Below, one piece after another: positions 1 through 9,567 of a stretch of 64,000 nucleotides of DNA. Below the pieces are notes generated by a model. The model did no database searches, was not told where the DNA came from, and worked only from the letters and a program-made list of their open reading frames with translations. Source of the DNA: Chitinophagales bacterium (GTDB lineage: Bacteria; Bacteroidota; Bacteroidia; Chitinophagales; Chitinophagaceae). The DNA lies in the NCBI GenBank assembly GCA_017303415.1, contig JAFLBJ010000001.1, positions 2,542,001-2,606,000 on the forward strand, in the 5' to 3' direction. Each line of letters begins with the position of its first letter. Position 1 is the first letter of the stretch. Position numbers and translations under genes: made by a program.

Positions 1-2
1 TG

Positions 3-818
3 ATGATCATCAAAGAAGATCAGGACTCCATATTCATTACCGCCGATACGCTTTTCTCGGCCCGGCTGACCGATCTGTATGGGAAGGCAAAGAAAGATAC
101 CGTAGCGAAAGATTCCTTATCTGCCACGCCATCCGATTCCACCTCGACAACCCTTACTCCTGCTGATTCCCTGACTGCCCCACTCCGTGATACGATAGTG
201 AAATTGGAGCCATTGCAACGCGACAGCCTCCAGGTAAACGATGATAAAGACAGTACCAACCGCTATTTTGAAGCCTTTCGAAATGTGCGGATATTCTCTG
301 ATTCCCTTCAGGCGGTTTGCGACAGTATGTTTTATTCCTTTAAAGACTCCACTTTCCGGTTATACGATAACCCTGTGGTATGGACCAATAAGAACCAGGT
401 ATTGGGTGATACCATTCTATTATTTACCCGAAACCGGAAGGCACATAAAATGGAGGTATTTAACAATGCCTTTTTAGCCGCGCAGCTTGACCCGGAGATA
501 TTCAACCAGATCCGGTCACGACGTGTCGATGCCTGGTTTACGGATGGCAGCATTGATTCTGCCCGGGCCCGTGGTGGTGCTGAAAGCATTTATTTTGTAC
601 AGGACCAGGACAGTGCCTATACCGGGGTCAACCAGTCGGAATGTGAATTGTATGATGTGTATTTTATCGAGCAGGAATTAAAACGCATCGTGGCGCGCAA
701 CAATGTTAAAGGCGTGTTATGGCCAATGAGGCAAAAATCACCCACCGAAATGCGTCTGATCGGCTTCCAGTGGCTGGAGGAGAAAAGGCCCAAGACCTGG
801 TTCGAACTCTTCGAGTGA
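3..818 (+). CDS. OstA/LptA-like LPS transport protein, 5'-partial
   Basis: The visible 271 residues look like the C-terminal part of the Bacteroidota OstA-like family, which is related to the LptA/LptD-N periplasmic LPS-transport fold. A Ser/Thr/Asp/Pro-rich linker (about residues 35-85) is followed by a beta-rich region with short turns such as DNPVVW and LGDTILLFTRN that recur in OstA-like proteins. No signal peptide is visible, and family members are longer, so the true start lies left of the window and the Met at base 3 is probably internal. By family it would act in the periplasm in lipopolysaccharide export; that role is inferred. The stop is at 816-818. Confidence is moderate for the family and high for coding. 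Confidence 0.7.
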   Translation: MIIKEDQDSIFITADTLFSARLTDLYGKAKKDTVAKDSLSATPSDSTSTTLTPADSLTAPLRDTIVKLEPLQRDSLQVNDDKDSTNRYFEAFRNVRIFSDSLQAVCDSMFYSFKDSTFRLYDNPVVWTNKNQVLGDTILLFTRNRKAHKMEVFNNAFLAAQLDPEIFNQIRSRRVDAWFTDGSIDSARARGGAESIYFVQDQDSAYTGVNQSECELYDVYFIEQELKRIVARNNVKGVLWPMRQKSPTEMRLIGFQWLEEKRPKTWFELFE

Positions 819-883
819 TTTTGACATTTCATTTAAACTTAGTGGCATTATTTTTCGTTTAAAGAATTATATAAAAACCACCA

Positions 884-1345
884 ATGAATAAAAAACTAGT
901 TTTTCTTCTGGTTGCCTTTTTCGCAGCCACCATCGGACTAAAGGCCCAGGATTATAAGACCGGTTTGGGTGTACGCCTGAGCACGGCAGGAGCAGTAGTC
1001 AACAATGCGATCACCTTTAAATATTTTTTAAATGAAAAATCAGCGATCGAAGCTCAGTTCGCTTTTGGGGATCCTACAGCTCTGGGCGTTTTATATGAAG
1101 TTCACAAGCCCCTCAACAATACCGAGGGATTGAAATGGTTCTACGGAGGTGGTGGTTATATCGGCTTTTCCAAACCCGACCCGCTACTGGGGGCACAGGG
1201 TGTGGTAGGTCTGGATTATAAGTTTCCCAACCTCCCGTTGAACCTGAGCCTGGACTGGAAACCCGAATTAAATATAGCCCCGGATATCAATTTTGAGGCT
1301 TCGGCACTGGGGCTTAGCATCCGGTTTACGTTTAACTCCAGGTAA
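884..1345 (+). CDS. Small secreted protein, predicted outer-membrane beta-barrel
   Basis: A 153-aa protein with a clear signal peptide (residues 1-21, cleavage after LKAQ). The mature part alternates polar and hydrophobic residues, is rich in Gly and aromatics (for example the GGGGY stretch), and ends in an aromatic-containing strand, as small 8-strand outer-membrane barrels do. No enzyme motif is seen and I cannot assign a function. It has its own intergenic region upstream and a strong terminator directly downstream, so it is probably a single-gene transcript. Confidence 0.7.
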   Translation: MNKKLVFLLVAFFAATIGLKAQDYKTGLGVRLSTAGAVVNNAITFKYFLNEKSAIEAQFAFGDPTALGVLYEVHKPLNNTEGLKWFYGGGGYIGFSKPDPLLGAQGVVGLDYKFPNLPLNLSLDWKPELNIAPDINFEASALGLSIRFTFNSR

Positions 1346-1373
1346 ATACCTGGTACAGCATAACCTCCCCGCA

Positions 1374-1416
1374 ATCCCGCGAAGACAGCTCACCACCTGT
1401 CTCCGCGGGATTTTTG
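1374..1416 (+). terminator. Rho-independent terminator after the small barrel gene
   Basis: An inverted repeat pairs 1374-1388 with 1397-1411: eight base pairs (ATCCCGCG/CGCGGGAT), one A/C mismatch, then six more (AGACAG/CTGTCT), closing an 8-nt loop. A T-tract follows (TTTTTG at 1411-1416). It separates the barrel gene from the DeoR regulator. Confidence 0.8.
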
Positions 1417-1501
1417 TTTTACCAACCGTTTTCTGCTTTTTTCCACTTTTTGCCGGAATTTGCGGGAATTTGCCTATTTTTAGTTTGGAACTACACTGCT
1501 T

Positions 1502-2251
1502 ATGCTGAAACGGGAACGCCACGCCTACATTCTCCATCAGGTGAATCTGCACAATAAAGTGCTGTCATCCAGTTTATGCGTGGACATCCAGGTATCAGAG
1601 GATACCATCAGACGCGATCTGCAGGAACTTTCCGACCAGGGCAAGGTGATCAAAGTACATGGAGGTGCCCTCTCCCCCTCATTCAACGAAGTTTATTATT
1701 CCCCCAGCCAGGTGTATTCCCGGTCAGAGAAAAAGGCCATTGCCCAAAAAGCGGTATCGCTGATTGAAGATGGCATGTTCATTCTGACGGGCGGGGGCAG
1801 CACTATATTGGAACTGGCCAGATGTCTTCCTCCGCAATTAAAGGCCACCTTTATTACAGGAAGCATACCGGCCGTATTGGAGTATATGCACCACCCCACC
1901 ATTGAGGTGATCGTGATCGGTGACAAGATCTCCAAAAGTTCCAAGATTACTGTAGGCGGCGAGGCCGTGGACAAGATCCGTCAGATTAAAGCGGACCTCT
2001 GTTTCCTCGGTGTGAACGCCATTGATATTGGCCATGGCATTACCGACAATGACTGGGATGTGGTGCAACTGAAAAAAGCGATGATCGAATCATCGCGGAA
2101 GGTCGTATGCCTGACCATTGCTGAAAAGATCAATACTCTTCAACCCATACAAGTTTGCTCCATTGGGCAGATCGACACCATCATCACCGAATTACCCGCT
2201 GATGATCCTGCCCTGCAAGCATACCGGGAAGAAGGCATTGAAATACTGTAA
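1502..2251 (+). CDS. DeoR/GlpR-family transcriptional regulator
   Basis: A 249-aa protein of standard DeoR-family length. Residues 1-60 form the winged helix-turn-helix, with the family signature VSEDTIRRDLQELSDQG and then a GGA motif near residue 55. Residues about 75-235 form the DeoRC sugar-phosphate-sensing domain (GGGSTILEL, LGVNAID, and the Cys-Ser-containing end). Such proteins usually repress sugar-catabolism operons and release DNA on binding a phosphorylated sugar. The stop is only 26 bp before the susC start, so it is probably co-transcribed with the susCD genes and may regulate them; the ligand cannot be read from sequence. Confidence 0.9.
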   Translation: MLKRERHAYILHQVNLHNKVLSSSLCVDIQVSEDTIRRDLQELSDQGKVIKVHGGALSPSFNEVYYSPSQVYSRSEKKAIAQKAVSLIEDGMFILTGGGSTILELARCLPPQLKATFITGSIPAVLEYMHHPTIEVIVIGDKISKSSKITVGGEAVDKIRQIKADLCFLGVNAIDIGHGITDNDWDVVQLKKAMIESSRKVVCLTIAEKINTLQPIQVCSIGQIDTIITELPADDPALQAYREEGIEIL

Positions 2252-2277
2252 CTGCTATTTATTTTAAAAAACTCGCT

Positions 2278-5200
2278 ATGAGAAAAATTCTGCATGCTCT
2301 AGTAGCCGTTCTGTTGTTGTGGGGTAATGCCCTCTATGCACAGCAAAAGAACATCTCCGGTGTGGTCACTTCCACCCAGGACAAGAACCCTATAGCCGGG
2401 GTGACCGTCAAGGTGAAAGGATCGAACACAGGAACCCAGACGGATGCGTCCGGGAAATTCACCATTGCCGCCAAACCCGGCGATGTGCTTCAATTCTCCT
2501 ATGTTGGTTATGAATCCATCGAGGAAAAAGTAACCTCTTCCACGTCCACCATGTCCATTTCACTGACCAGCAAAGAGGTGGCCCTGGAAGAAGTGGTGGT
2601 AACCGCCATGGACATCAAACGGAATCCACGCGAGTTGGGTTATTCTGCACAAAGCCTGGGCGGTAAGGAAATTGCCGAAACCCAACGGGAAAACTTCCTG
2701 AATGGCTTACAGGGACGGGCTGCAGGTTTGACCATCACACCCTCCAGCGGTTCTGCGGGTGCATCTTCCTCCATTGTCTTGCGTGGGTTTAACTCCCTTT
2801 CCCTGAGCAATGAACCCCTGTTCGTTGTGGATGGTATCATCATGGACAACCAGACCGTGAATGAAACCTCCAATGGTGGTCAGGGTGTAGGATTGGCTTC
2901 CGACCGGCCCAACCGGAACAATGACTATACCAATCGGATCGCTGACCTGAACCCGAATGATATTGAAACGATCACCATCCTGAAAGGACCAGAGGCCACC
3001 GCGCTGTATGGCTCTCAAGCCAGTTCGGGCGCGATCGTGATCACCACCAAAAAGGCCAAGTCAAACAAACTGGCGGTGCAGTATGATAATAACTTCAAGT
3101 TTCAACGCATCACCCGTTTTCCTGAATTCATTGATAAATACACCAATGGTACCAACGGGTCCGAGTCCAATATCTTCCGGTATTTTGGTCCCGCTATTCC
3201 CGAAGGCACCAAGTTGTATGATAATATTCACAACTTCTTCCGCACAGGTAAGACACAAACACACAACCTTGGAGTTGATTTTGGGGTAAATAATTCAGTG
3301 TTTCGTTTCTCTGCCTCCTATCTCGACCAGGAAGGCGTAGTACCCAATAATGATTATAAGAAGATCAACCTGCGTCTTTCGAATACCACCCGGATCGGAA
3401 AAATGGTAGAGATCATTCCCTCTATCTCTTTTGTCCGCTCGGAGAATAAGAAGGTATTGCGGAGTGCTGGTGGTTATATGCTCAGTTTGCTGATTTGGCC
3501 AAATGAAAACGATATCCGCAATTTTGTAGATGCCAACGGTTCAAAATTGCCGTTATTCAATGCTAACGCGAACGCTGACTATGACAACCCGTTCTTTAAT
3601 ACAACATTCAATAAGAGTGAAGACGAAACAAACCGGTATACAGCCAGCCTGGGTATCAATATTACCCCCACAGATTGGTTAACACTTGCCGGCCGATTTG
3701 GGTACGATACCTACGAATCAGAAGGCTTTACACTATATCATCCCCAGTCATTTTTTATTGCCTCTTCCCTCAATGGTCAACTGGATAATTACTGGAGAAA
3801 ATACAAAGGATATAATCACACAATTACCGCCACTGCGAAGAAGAAAATCGGTGATTTCAGTGGCCGTGTAATGGTGGGTACCATGTGGCAGGATTATGAA
3901 ACACAGATGTTTGCCATTGTGGGAAACAAGTTGACCTCCCCTACTTCCACCGACTCTTCCAATACGGATCCGACAACACGTGTACGATTGCTCCGTAACA
4001 ATTTTGGAGAGTTCAACCAACAGATCATACGTCAGATGGCTTATTTCGGCGAAGCCGCAATCAGTTATAAGAACATGATCTTCCTGAACTATACCCATCG
4101 TTTTGAAGAAGCTTCAACCCTACCCTCCAAAAACAGAAATTATAATTACCCTGGCGCCAGCCTCAGTATGATCATGTCAGATCTCCTTCCGGGGATCAAG
4201 AAAGGCGCCATCAGTTACTGGAAATTGCGCACGTCGCTTGCCAGTACGGCCCGTTTGAATTCGCCCTATTCCACCCAATCTGTCTTTGTGAACAATTTTG
4301 CTTCTGGTGGAGGTTATTCATATGGATTTAATAATAACAATCCTGACCTCGTTCCGGAGAAGCAAAAAACCTATGAAATTGGTACTGAGATCAAGCTTTT
4401 CAAGAGTAAGTTGGGGATTGACCTCGCCTTTTATAATACACTCAACGAAGACCAAATTCTTGAGAACTTCCGTTTAAGTTACGGGACAGGATATGTTTTG
4501 AATACCCAGAATGCCGGTAGTACCCGTAACCAGGGAGTTGAATTTACGTTGGATGCTTCTATCATCAATACAGGTGATTGGGGATGGAATATCCGCGTTA
4601 ATTTCAACCGCATGTGGAATAAGGTAGTTAAACTGCCCAAAAACATTTCAGAGTTCTATCTGGCTGATACGTGGTTATATGGTAATGCCAGAGGAGGTAT
4701 TGTATTGAACGGGCCTACCACCTCAATCACTGCCTATGGCTATTCAAGAAACAATGCGGGAGACATACTGATAAATCCCTTGAACGGGTTCCCCATTGTT
4801 GATGCTACCTTCCAAAAAAGAGGTGACCGCAACCCCGATTTTACTATGGGTACGATCAACAACTTCAGGTATAAAAACTGGCGCTTCAGTTTCCTCTGGG
4901 ACTTGAAAGTGGGTGGTGATATTTTCAATGGAACTGAAATGTTCCTTACCGGTGTAGGTCGTAGTTTCCTGACAGCTGACCGCTTCACACCCCGCGTGAT
5001 TGAAGGAGTACTGAATGATGGCAAACAAAATTCAGCCAATCCGACAAAAAACACCATTGCTGTTTTACCGGCTTATAATGATGCTTATTATACCAGCACG
5101 GGTGCGTGGCCTGAAGAAGCCTTTATCCAAAAGGATGTTAACTGGTTCCGTCTGCGTGATGTTTCCATCAGCTATAATTTCCCCAACACCATGATCAGCA

Positions 5201-5394
5201 AGATCAGAGGGTTGAAGAGTCTTGGTTTCTTCCTGACCGGGAACGACCTGATCCTCTTTACCAACTATAAAGGGGCCGATCCTGCAGTGAATGGCGTTTC
5301 AGCGGGTAGCCGTGGTGTAGGTGCCTTTGGATTTGATTATGGAACCCTGCCGACACCTGTCAGCTACAACTTTGGCATCAGGGCCGGATTCTAA
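2278..5394 (+). CDS. susC: SusC/RagA-family TonB-dependent outer-membrane transporter
   Basis: A 1038-aa SusC-type transporter. Order: signal peptide (1-22, ending YAQ); carboxypeptidase-D-like regulatory domain (about 25-100, with ISGVV and GANV-like turns); TonB box/plug start (EEVVVTAMDIKR, about 105); plug with the VDG and ALYGSQASSGAIVITTKK motifs (about 185-260); then a 22-strand-type barrel to the C-terminal aromatic strand. It forms a pair with the following SusD lipoprotein and imports an oligomeric nutrient across the outer membrane using TonB energy. No polysaccharide-degrading enzyme is encoded next to it, so the substrate is unknown and need not be a glycan. The symbol denotes the family only. 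Confidence 0.95.
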   Translation: MRKILHALVAVLLLWGNALYAQQKNISGVVTSTQDKNPIAGVTVKVKGSNTGTQTDASGKFTIAAKPGDVLQFSYVGYESIEEKVTSSTSTMSISLTSKEVALEEVVVTAMDIKRNPRELGYSAQSLGGKEIAETQRENFLNGLQGRAAGLTITPSSGSAGASSSIVLRGFNSLSLSNEPLFVVDGIIMDNQTVNETSNGGQGVGLASDRPNRNNDYTNRIADLNPNDIETITILKGPEATALYGSQASSGAIVITTKKAKSNKLAVQYDNNFKFQRITRFPEFIDKYTNGTNGSESNIFRYFGPAIPEGTKLYDNIHNFFRTGKTQTHNLGVDFGVNNSVFRFSASYLDQEGVVPNNDYKKINLRLSNTTRIGKMVEIIPSISFVRSENKKVLRSAGGYMLSLLIWPNENDIRNFVDANGSKLPLFNANANADYDNPFFNTTFNKSEDETNRYTASLGINITPTDWLTLAGRFGYDTYESEGFTLYHPQSFFIASSLNGQLDNYWRKYKGYNHTITATAKKKIGDFSGRVMVGTMWQDYETQMFAIVGNKLTSPTSTDSSNTDPTTRVRLLRNNFGEFNQQIIRQMAYFGEAAISYKNMIFLNYTHRFEEASTLPSKNRNYNYPGASLSMIMSDLLPGIKKGAISYWKLRTSLASTARLNSPYSTQSVFVNNFASGGGYSYGFNNNNPDLVPEKQKTYEIGTEIKLFKSKLGIDLAFYNTLNEDQILENFRLSYGTGYVLNTQNAGSTRNQGVEFTLDASIINTGDWGWNIRVNFNRMWNKVVKLPKNISEFYLADTWLYGNARGGIVLNGPTTSITAYGYSRNNAGDILINPLNGFPIVDATFQKRGDRNPDFTMGTINNFRYKNWRFSFLWDLKVGGDIFNGTEMFLTGVGRSFLTADRFTPRVIEGVLNDGKQNSANPTKNTIAVLPAYNDAYYTSTGAWPEEAFIQKDVNWFRLRDVSISYNFPNTMISKIRGLKSLGFFLTGNDLILFTNYKGADPAVNGVSAGSRGVGAFGFDYGTLPTPVSYNFGIRAGF

Positions 5395-5413
5395 ACAATT
5401 AAAAAGAATTGAA

Positions 5414-7039
5414 ATGAAAAATAGATTCAAAATTATACTGGCAACTCTTGGGACGTTGACCTTGGTGATTAGCGCCTGTACCAAGAAGATTGACGAAGCC
5501 TTCAACAACCCCAACGCACCTACCAAAGTTCCTGTGGAGACCCTTCTGCCAGGCATTATTGGGAATTTTGTTGGTAGTTCAGCCGCTGCCGGAAGTGCAT
5601 ACGGTATCGCTAATGATGGTTTATATGTTGGTCGTTATGTACAATACTGGGGAACAAATACAGCCGGTAATCAATACGATCAAATGGGAGGCGCGACTGG
5701 AGCAAGCGATGTTTTGGGATCGGTTTGGGCAATGCATTACTTTGGTATGGGACAAAACCTGAACAAGATGATTTTTTGGGGAAAAGAAGAGGAGAAATGG
5801 GATTATGTAGGGGTGGGTTATGCCATACGCGCCTGGAGCTGGCTTACCCTGACGGATATGTATGGTGAAGTCATTTTAAAAAGGGCCTATGATGTTGACC
5901 TGCTTACATTTGAGTACAGCACACAGGAAGAAGTATATGATTCTGTTCAAATCAACTGTCGCACCGCATTGGCCTATTTAGATCGTACGGATGGCCAAGC
6001 CAGCCAGGCCAACCTGGCAAAAGGTGATGCCTACTTTTTTAATGGTGATGTGCAGAAGTGGAAGAAATTTGTTTATGCTGTTTTGGCAAGAAGCTTTAAT
6101 AGGTTGTCTAACAAATCGGTATACAACCCCGATTCCGTGATACACTATGCAAACCTGGCGATGAGCAGCAATGCGGATAATGCTATGGCCAAATTTGCCA
6201 ATACGGGCATTACCGGAACTTCGAATTTCTATGGCCCGTACAGAAACAACGTTGGGGCCCTGCGGCAAACCGGATTCATTTGCGACTTATTAAATGGGAA
6301 TAACCCCTCTTTCTCAGCTGTAGTAGATCCCCGGGCCTATTACCTTCTTCGTCAAAACACCAATGGAACTTTCCGTGGAGTGTTGATGAACAAAGGAACT
6401 TCGGGATTGGCAGCTGGTGACCAACCTCAAAATTTCTGGGGAGGCACTTTTGGTACCACCACGCCCCCAACCCTCGATACCGGTTGCCGATACATCTTTA
6501 AGAATGGGGCACCCTTCCCTGTAATCACCGCCTCAGAAGTTCAGTTCATGAAAGCGGAAGCCTTGTATCGAAAAGGAGATAAATCAGGCGCATTGGCTGC
6601 CTATACACTGGGTATTAGCCTGAGCCTGGATATGCTCACTGGTACATATAATGATGGAGTCCCTAGTGCCTACCAAATTACGCCGGCCATTAAAGCGGCA
6701 TTCCTTGCTAATCCAGCTGTCGTGCCTTCTGCTGCCAACCTTAGATTGGCGCATATCATGCTGCAGAAGTACATTGCCTTGTATGGCTATGGTGCCATAG
6801 AAACCTGGACTGACATGAGGCGATTCCATTTTACAGATCAGGAAGGTGGTGTGCAAGTGTATACAAGCTTCACCCCACCATCGGGTACGGACCTCTTTAT
6901 CAATAACAATGGAAAATGGGTTTACCGCGCCCGCCCACGCTACAATTCAGAGTACCTGTACAATGTGGCTGAATTGAACCGGATCGGGGCCCTGGCACTG
7001 GATTACAATACTAAAGAACAATGGTTCTCCCAACCTTAA
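5414..7039 (+). CDS. susD: SusD/RagB-family outer-membrane nutrient-binding lipoprotein
   Basis: A 541-aa lipoprotein. The ATG at 5414 is chosen because it begins a lipoprotein signal peptide with lipobox Cys at residue 22 (ISAC). The reading frame stays open further upstream into susC, but that would bury the signal. The helical body resembles the SusD-like type found with peptide or unknown-substrate SusC proteins: NNPNAPTKVP near the N-terminus, alpha-helical TPR-like stretches, and a C-terminal YNSEYLYNVAELNRIGA region. It caps the preceding SusC barrel. The gap to susC is 19 bp, indicating one operon. Confidence 0.92.
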   Translation: MKNRFKIILATLGTLTLVISACTKKIDEAFNNPNAPTKVPVETLLPGIIGNFVGSSAAAGSAYGIANDGLYVGRYVQYWGTNTAGNQYDQMGGATGASDVLGSVWAMHYFGMGQNLNKMIFWGKEEEKWDYVGVGYAIRAWSWLTLTDMYGEVILKRAYDVDLLTFEYSTQEEVYDSVQINCRTALAYLDRTDGQASQANLAKGDAYFFNGDVQKWKKFVYAVLARSFNRLSNKSVYNPDSVIHYANLAMSSNADNAMAKFANTGITGTSNFYGPYRNNVGALRQTGFICDLLNGNNPSFSAVVDPRAYYLLRQNTNGTFRGVLMNKGTSGLAAGDQPQNFWGGTFGTTTPPTLDTGCRYIFKNGAPFPVITASEVQFMKAEALYRKGDKSGALAAYTLGISLSLDMLTGTYNDGVPSAYQITPAIKAAFLANPAVVPSAANLRLAHIMLQKYIALYGYGAIETWTDMRRFHFTDQEGGVQVYTSFTPPSGTDLFINNNGKWVYRARPRYNSEYLYNVAELNRIGALALDYNTKEQWFSQP

Positions 7040-7057
7040 TCAACCAAAACTTAGGAC

Positions 7058-7795
7058 ATGAAACGAATGAATTTAAAATATAGTGGTCTGATCCTTCTGA
7101 CGGGAGTGCTTGTGCTGGGCGCCTGTAAGAAAGAGTTCAACAAAGTGATCACCGACAACACGGATCCCGATAAGAGCTATTTCCGGCTTTATAATGCGGC
7201 ATTAAGTACCACGCGTAATTATGTATATGTAAATAACATACAGGTTACAGGGGCAGCCGTGGCCTATGCGGGTCTGTTCCCTTCGACTGGATATTATACC
7301 TCCGTTGTTCCAGGTGGCAATCAGATCCTGATCAAGGACACATTAGGCACTTCCGCCCAAAACCCCATTTCCTTTAGTGCCGTATTTGAAAAAGGAAAAA
7401 GGTACACTGTGTTTACCTATGATACACTGGCAACGGTCAAGTATAAAATGGTATTTGATGATATCGTAGTACCAACAGATACCACCGCACGAGTGAGGTT
7501 TGCCAACATGATATTCTCCTCCGTGTCGATCCCCAATGTAGATATTTACTCTACGCGCCGTGCATCGAACGTGTTCTCGAATATCCCGTCCACAGGTGTT
7601 ACACCCTTTATCCCCTATGCATCGCAAAATGACACTTTGTATGTAAGGGCAACGGGTACAACCACCAACCTGGCTACTTTGTCAAATTTCTTCCCCACAC
7701 AGAAAAGAAGCTATACCGTTATTTTCCGTGGAAGATACCAGACTACAGGTACCACCGGTGTGGCCAGAACGCTTACCTCGTTCTCCAATTATTAG
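7058..7795 (+). CDS. DUF4397-type cell-surface lipoprotein
   Basis: A 245-aa lipoprotein (lipobox Cys at residue 23, LGAC). The body has the pattern of DUF4397 proteins: YFRLYNAA, then VYVNN and later VRFANMIFSS and VDIYS strands, consistent with beta-sandwich repeats. It starts 18 bp after the susD stop, so it belongs to the susC-susD operon and is probably a third surface component. Its exact role is unknown. The first ATG (7058) is used; the ATG at 7067 is also possible. Confidence 0.75.
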   Translation: MKRMNLKYSGLILLTGVLVLGACKKEFNKVITDNTDPDKSYFRLYNAALSTTRNYVYVNNIQVTGAAVAYAGLFPSTGYYTSVVPGGNQILIKDTLGTSAQNPISFSAVFEKGKRYTVFTYDTLATVKYKMVFDDIVVPTDTTARVRFANMIFSSVSIPNVDIYSTRRASNVFSNIPSTGVTPFIPYASQNDTLYVRATGTTTNLATLSNFFPTQKRSYTVIFRGRYQTTGTTGVARTLTSFSNY

Positions 7796-7822
7796 TCACA
7801 TAAGCAGCAGTATAGAAGAAAG

Positions 7823-7851
7823 ACCGTTCCGATTCCTCGGAGCGGTTTTTT
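7823..7851 (+). terminator. Rho-independent terminator of the susCD operon
   Basis: A 10-bp stem (7823-7832 pairing with 7837-7846, one G:T pair) with a TTCC loop is followed directly by TTTTTT. It lies 28 bp after the DUF4397 stop and just before a second, much larger inverted repeat. Confidence 0.75.
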
Positions 7852-7950
7852 CTTTGTGTTCTTCGTGCTTCTTTGTGTCCTTTGTGTCCTCCTACGCAAG
7901 AGTGGCGTAGGAGGACACGAAGGACACAAAGAAGCACGAAGGACACGAAG
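7851..7950. repeat. Large inverted repeat, CTTTGTGTC type
   Basis: Arms 7851-7897 and 7905-7950 are inverted copies that match at about 43 of 46 positions, closed by a 7-nt loop. The mismatches are mostly purine transitions. Each arm consists of near-repeats of a 9-nt unit (CTTTGTGTC on the left, GACACAAAG-like on the right). It lies between the convergent ends of the susCD operon and the SpmAB-like gene and could fold as one very long hairpin. Confidence 0.9.
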
Positions 7951-7957
7951 TAGAATA

Positions 7958-9445
7958 CTAACCGAAGAATAGATAGGCAAGAAGGATGGACGTGATTATA
8001 CCTGCCAGGTCGGCAAGCAGCATGGCCCCCACCGCATAGCGTGTATTTTTAACGCTGATAGATCCGAAATAAACCGCGATCACATAAAAGGTGGTATCAG
8101 AAGATCCTTGTAGCACACAGGCCAGGCGACCGGCAAAAGAATCGGCGCCAAATGTTTTCATTGTGTCCAGCATCATTCCCCGGGCACCACTGCCACTTAG
8201 GGGTTTGATCAGGGCAGTTGGTAACCCGTCTACAAAACGGGTATCTGTTCCCATAGCCGCAAAAAGATATTTGATCCCGTTGATCACCACATCAAAACTG
8301 CCACTGGTACGCAGCATGCTTATGGCTACCAGCATACCCACGATATAGGGAATGATCCGTACAGCGGTTTCAAAGCCGCCTTTGGCACCTTCTACAAAGG
8401 CATCAAACACATCGATCTTCTTATACACCCCTCCCAGTACGATCAATAGAAAAATCGCCAGGATGACCCCATTGCTCATGACCCCGGAAAAAGCCTGGGC
8501 CGACTTTCCTTCAAGGCTTGTTACATAGGTCACTAATAAGGCAATCAGGGCCGATATACCCAATATCCAGCCTAATACCACAGGTTGAAGGAGGTTGATT
8601 TTTTGTTTAAATGAAACGATAAATAAGGCTGCTATGGTAGCCACAAAGGTGGCTATCATGCAAGGGATAAAAATATCCGTTGGATTGGCTGCCCCCAGCC
8701 CCGACCGGAAGGCTATGATGGTTACCGGTATCAGCGTAAGCCCTGAAGCGTGGAGGGCCATGAACATGATCTGTGCATTCGAGGCGACGGCCTTATTAGG
8801 GTTCAATTCCTGCAGGCTTTCCATGGCCTTTAATCCAAAAGGTGTGGCGGCATTATCCAGGTTCAATAGATTGGCGGAAAAATTCATGAGCATATGCCCG
8901 GTGGCCGGATGGCCTTTGGGAATATCCGGAAATATCCGGGAGAAAAAAGGGCCAATGATCCGGGAAAGGAATCGAACACCCCCTGCTTTTTCGGCGATAT
9001 TCAAAAAACCCATGAATAAGGCCAATATCCCCACCAGCGGGAGAATGATATCCATGACGGCATTCTTAGCCGTTTCAATGATGCCATCCACTTTCCGAAC
9101 CAGTTTTTTCTGAATGGAAACATAGGTGAAAGAAGTAAGTCCGGGATGGTTGGAAAGAAGGGTATTAACCGAGTCAGTTTGATTGCCATCCGACAAGAGT
9201 ACGGTAGCCCTTACCGGATCTGAGGTTTTATGGTACCCATACTCGCGCAGCAGATCCCCGTATTTCTCAGATAACCCCTGTTTGACAGGGTTTCCCAGAG
9301 CATAATAATAAACACTGTCATATTTATCTGAGGACTTGCCTACCACCATCCGGCTGAAGATCGTCTTATCTCCACCAGCCATACGGATTCCCGCTACAAG
9401 AATGGCGATGATGACAAAGGCAGACCATATCCTGCTTAATACCAT
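7958..9445 (-). CDS. SpmA-SpmB-like nucleoside-recognition (Gate) membrane protein
   Basis: A 495-aa polytopic membrane protein. The first half carries the SpmA signature (NLLNLDNAATPFGLKAM, about 190-210). The second half carries the SpmB signature (GGFETAVRIIPYIVGML about 355, PLSGSGARG, and GSSDTTFYVIAVYFGS about 445). It is therefore a fusion of the two proteins that Bacillus makes separately. About 60 soluble residues (35-100) follow the first membrane segment. Non-sporulating Bacteroidota carry this fusion; its substrate is not established, though the Gate domain suggests a transporter-like role. It is a single-gene unit. Confidence 0.88.
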   Translation of the reverse strand: MVLSRIWSAFVIIAILVAGIRMAGGDKTIFSRMVVGKSSDKYDSVYYYALGNPVKQGLSEKYGDLLREYGYHKTSDPVRATVLLSDGNQTDSVNTLLSNHPGLTSFTYVSIQKKLVRKVDGIIETAKNAVMDIILPLVGILALFMGFLNIAEKAGGVRFLSRIIGPFFSRIFPDIPKGHPATGHMLMNFSANLLNLDNAATPFGLKAMESLQELNPNKAVASNAQIMFMALHASGLTLIPVTIIAFRSGLGAANPTDIFIPCMIATFVATIAALFIVSFKQKINLLQPVVLGWILGISALIALLVTYVTSLEGKSAQAFSGVMSNGVILAIFLLIVLGGVYKKIDVFDAFVEGAKGGFETAVRIIPYIVGMLVAISMLRTSGSFDVVINGIKYLFAAMGTDTRFVDGLPTALIKPLSGSGARGMMLDTMKTFGADSFAGRLACVLQGSSDTTFYVIAVYFGSISVKNTRYAVGAMLLADLAGIITSILLAYLFFG

Positions 9446-9567
9446 AATTTCCCTTTAATGCCTGAAAATAAATCAAAAATCCGGTTCTGTCCCCTGAAAC
9501 CTGCCTTTTGTCATTTTCGTGCAGCTGATAGGAAAAAAATGGCTACCTTTTTTAAAATTACAATCCC

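Noticed and set aside
5321-5413. N-terminal extension of SusD into susC
   Set aside because: It would bury the lipoprotein signal that starts at 5414.
7851-7950. Insertion-sequence or MITE ends
   Set aside because: No transposase, no target-site duplication and a loop of only 7 nt; it is better described as a dispersed hairpin repeat.
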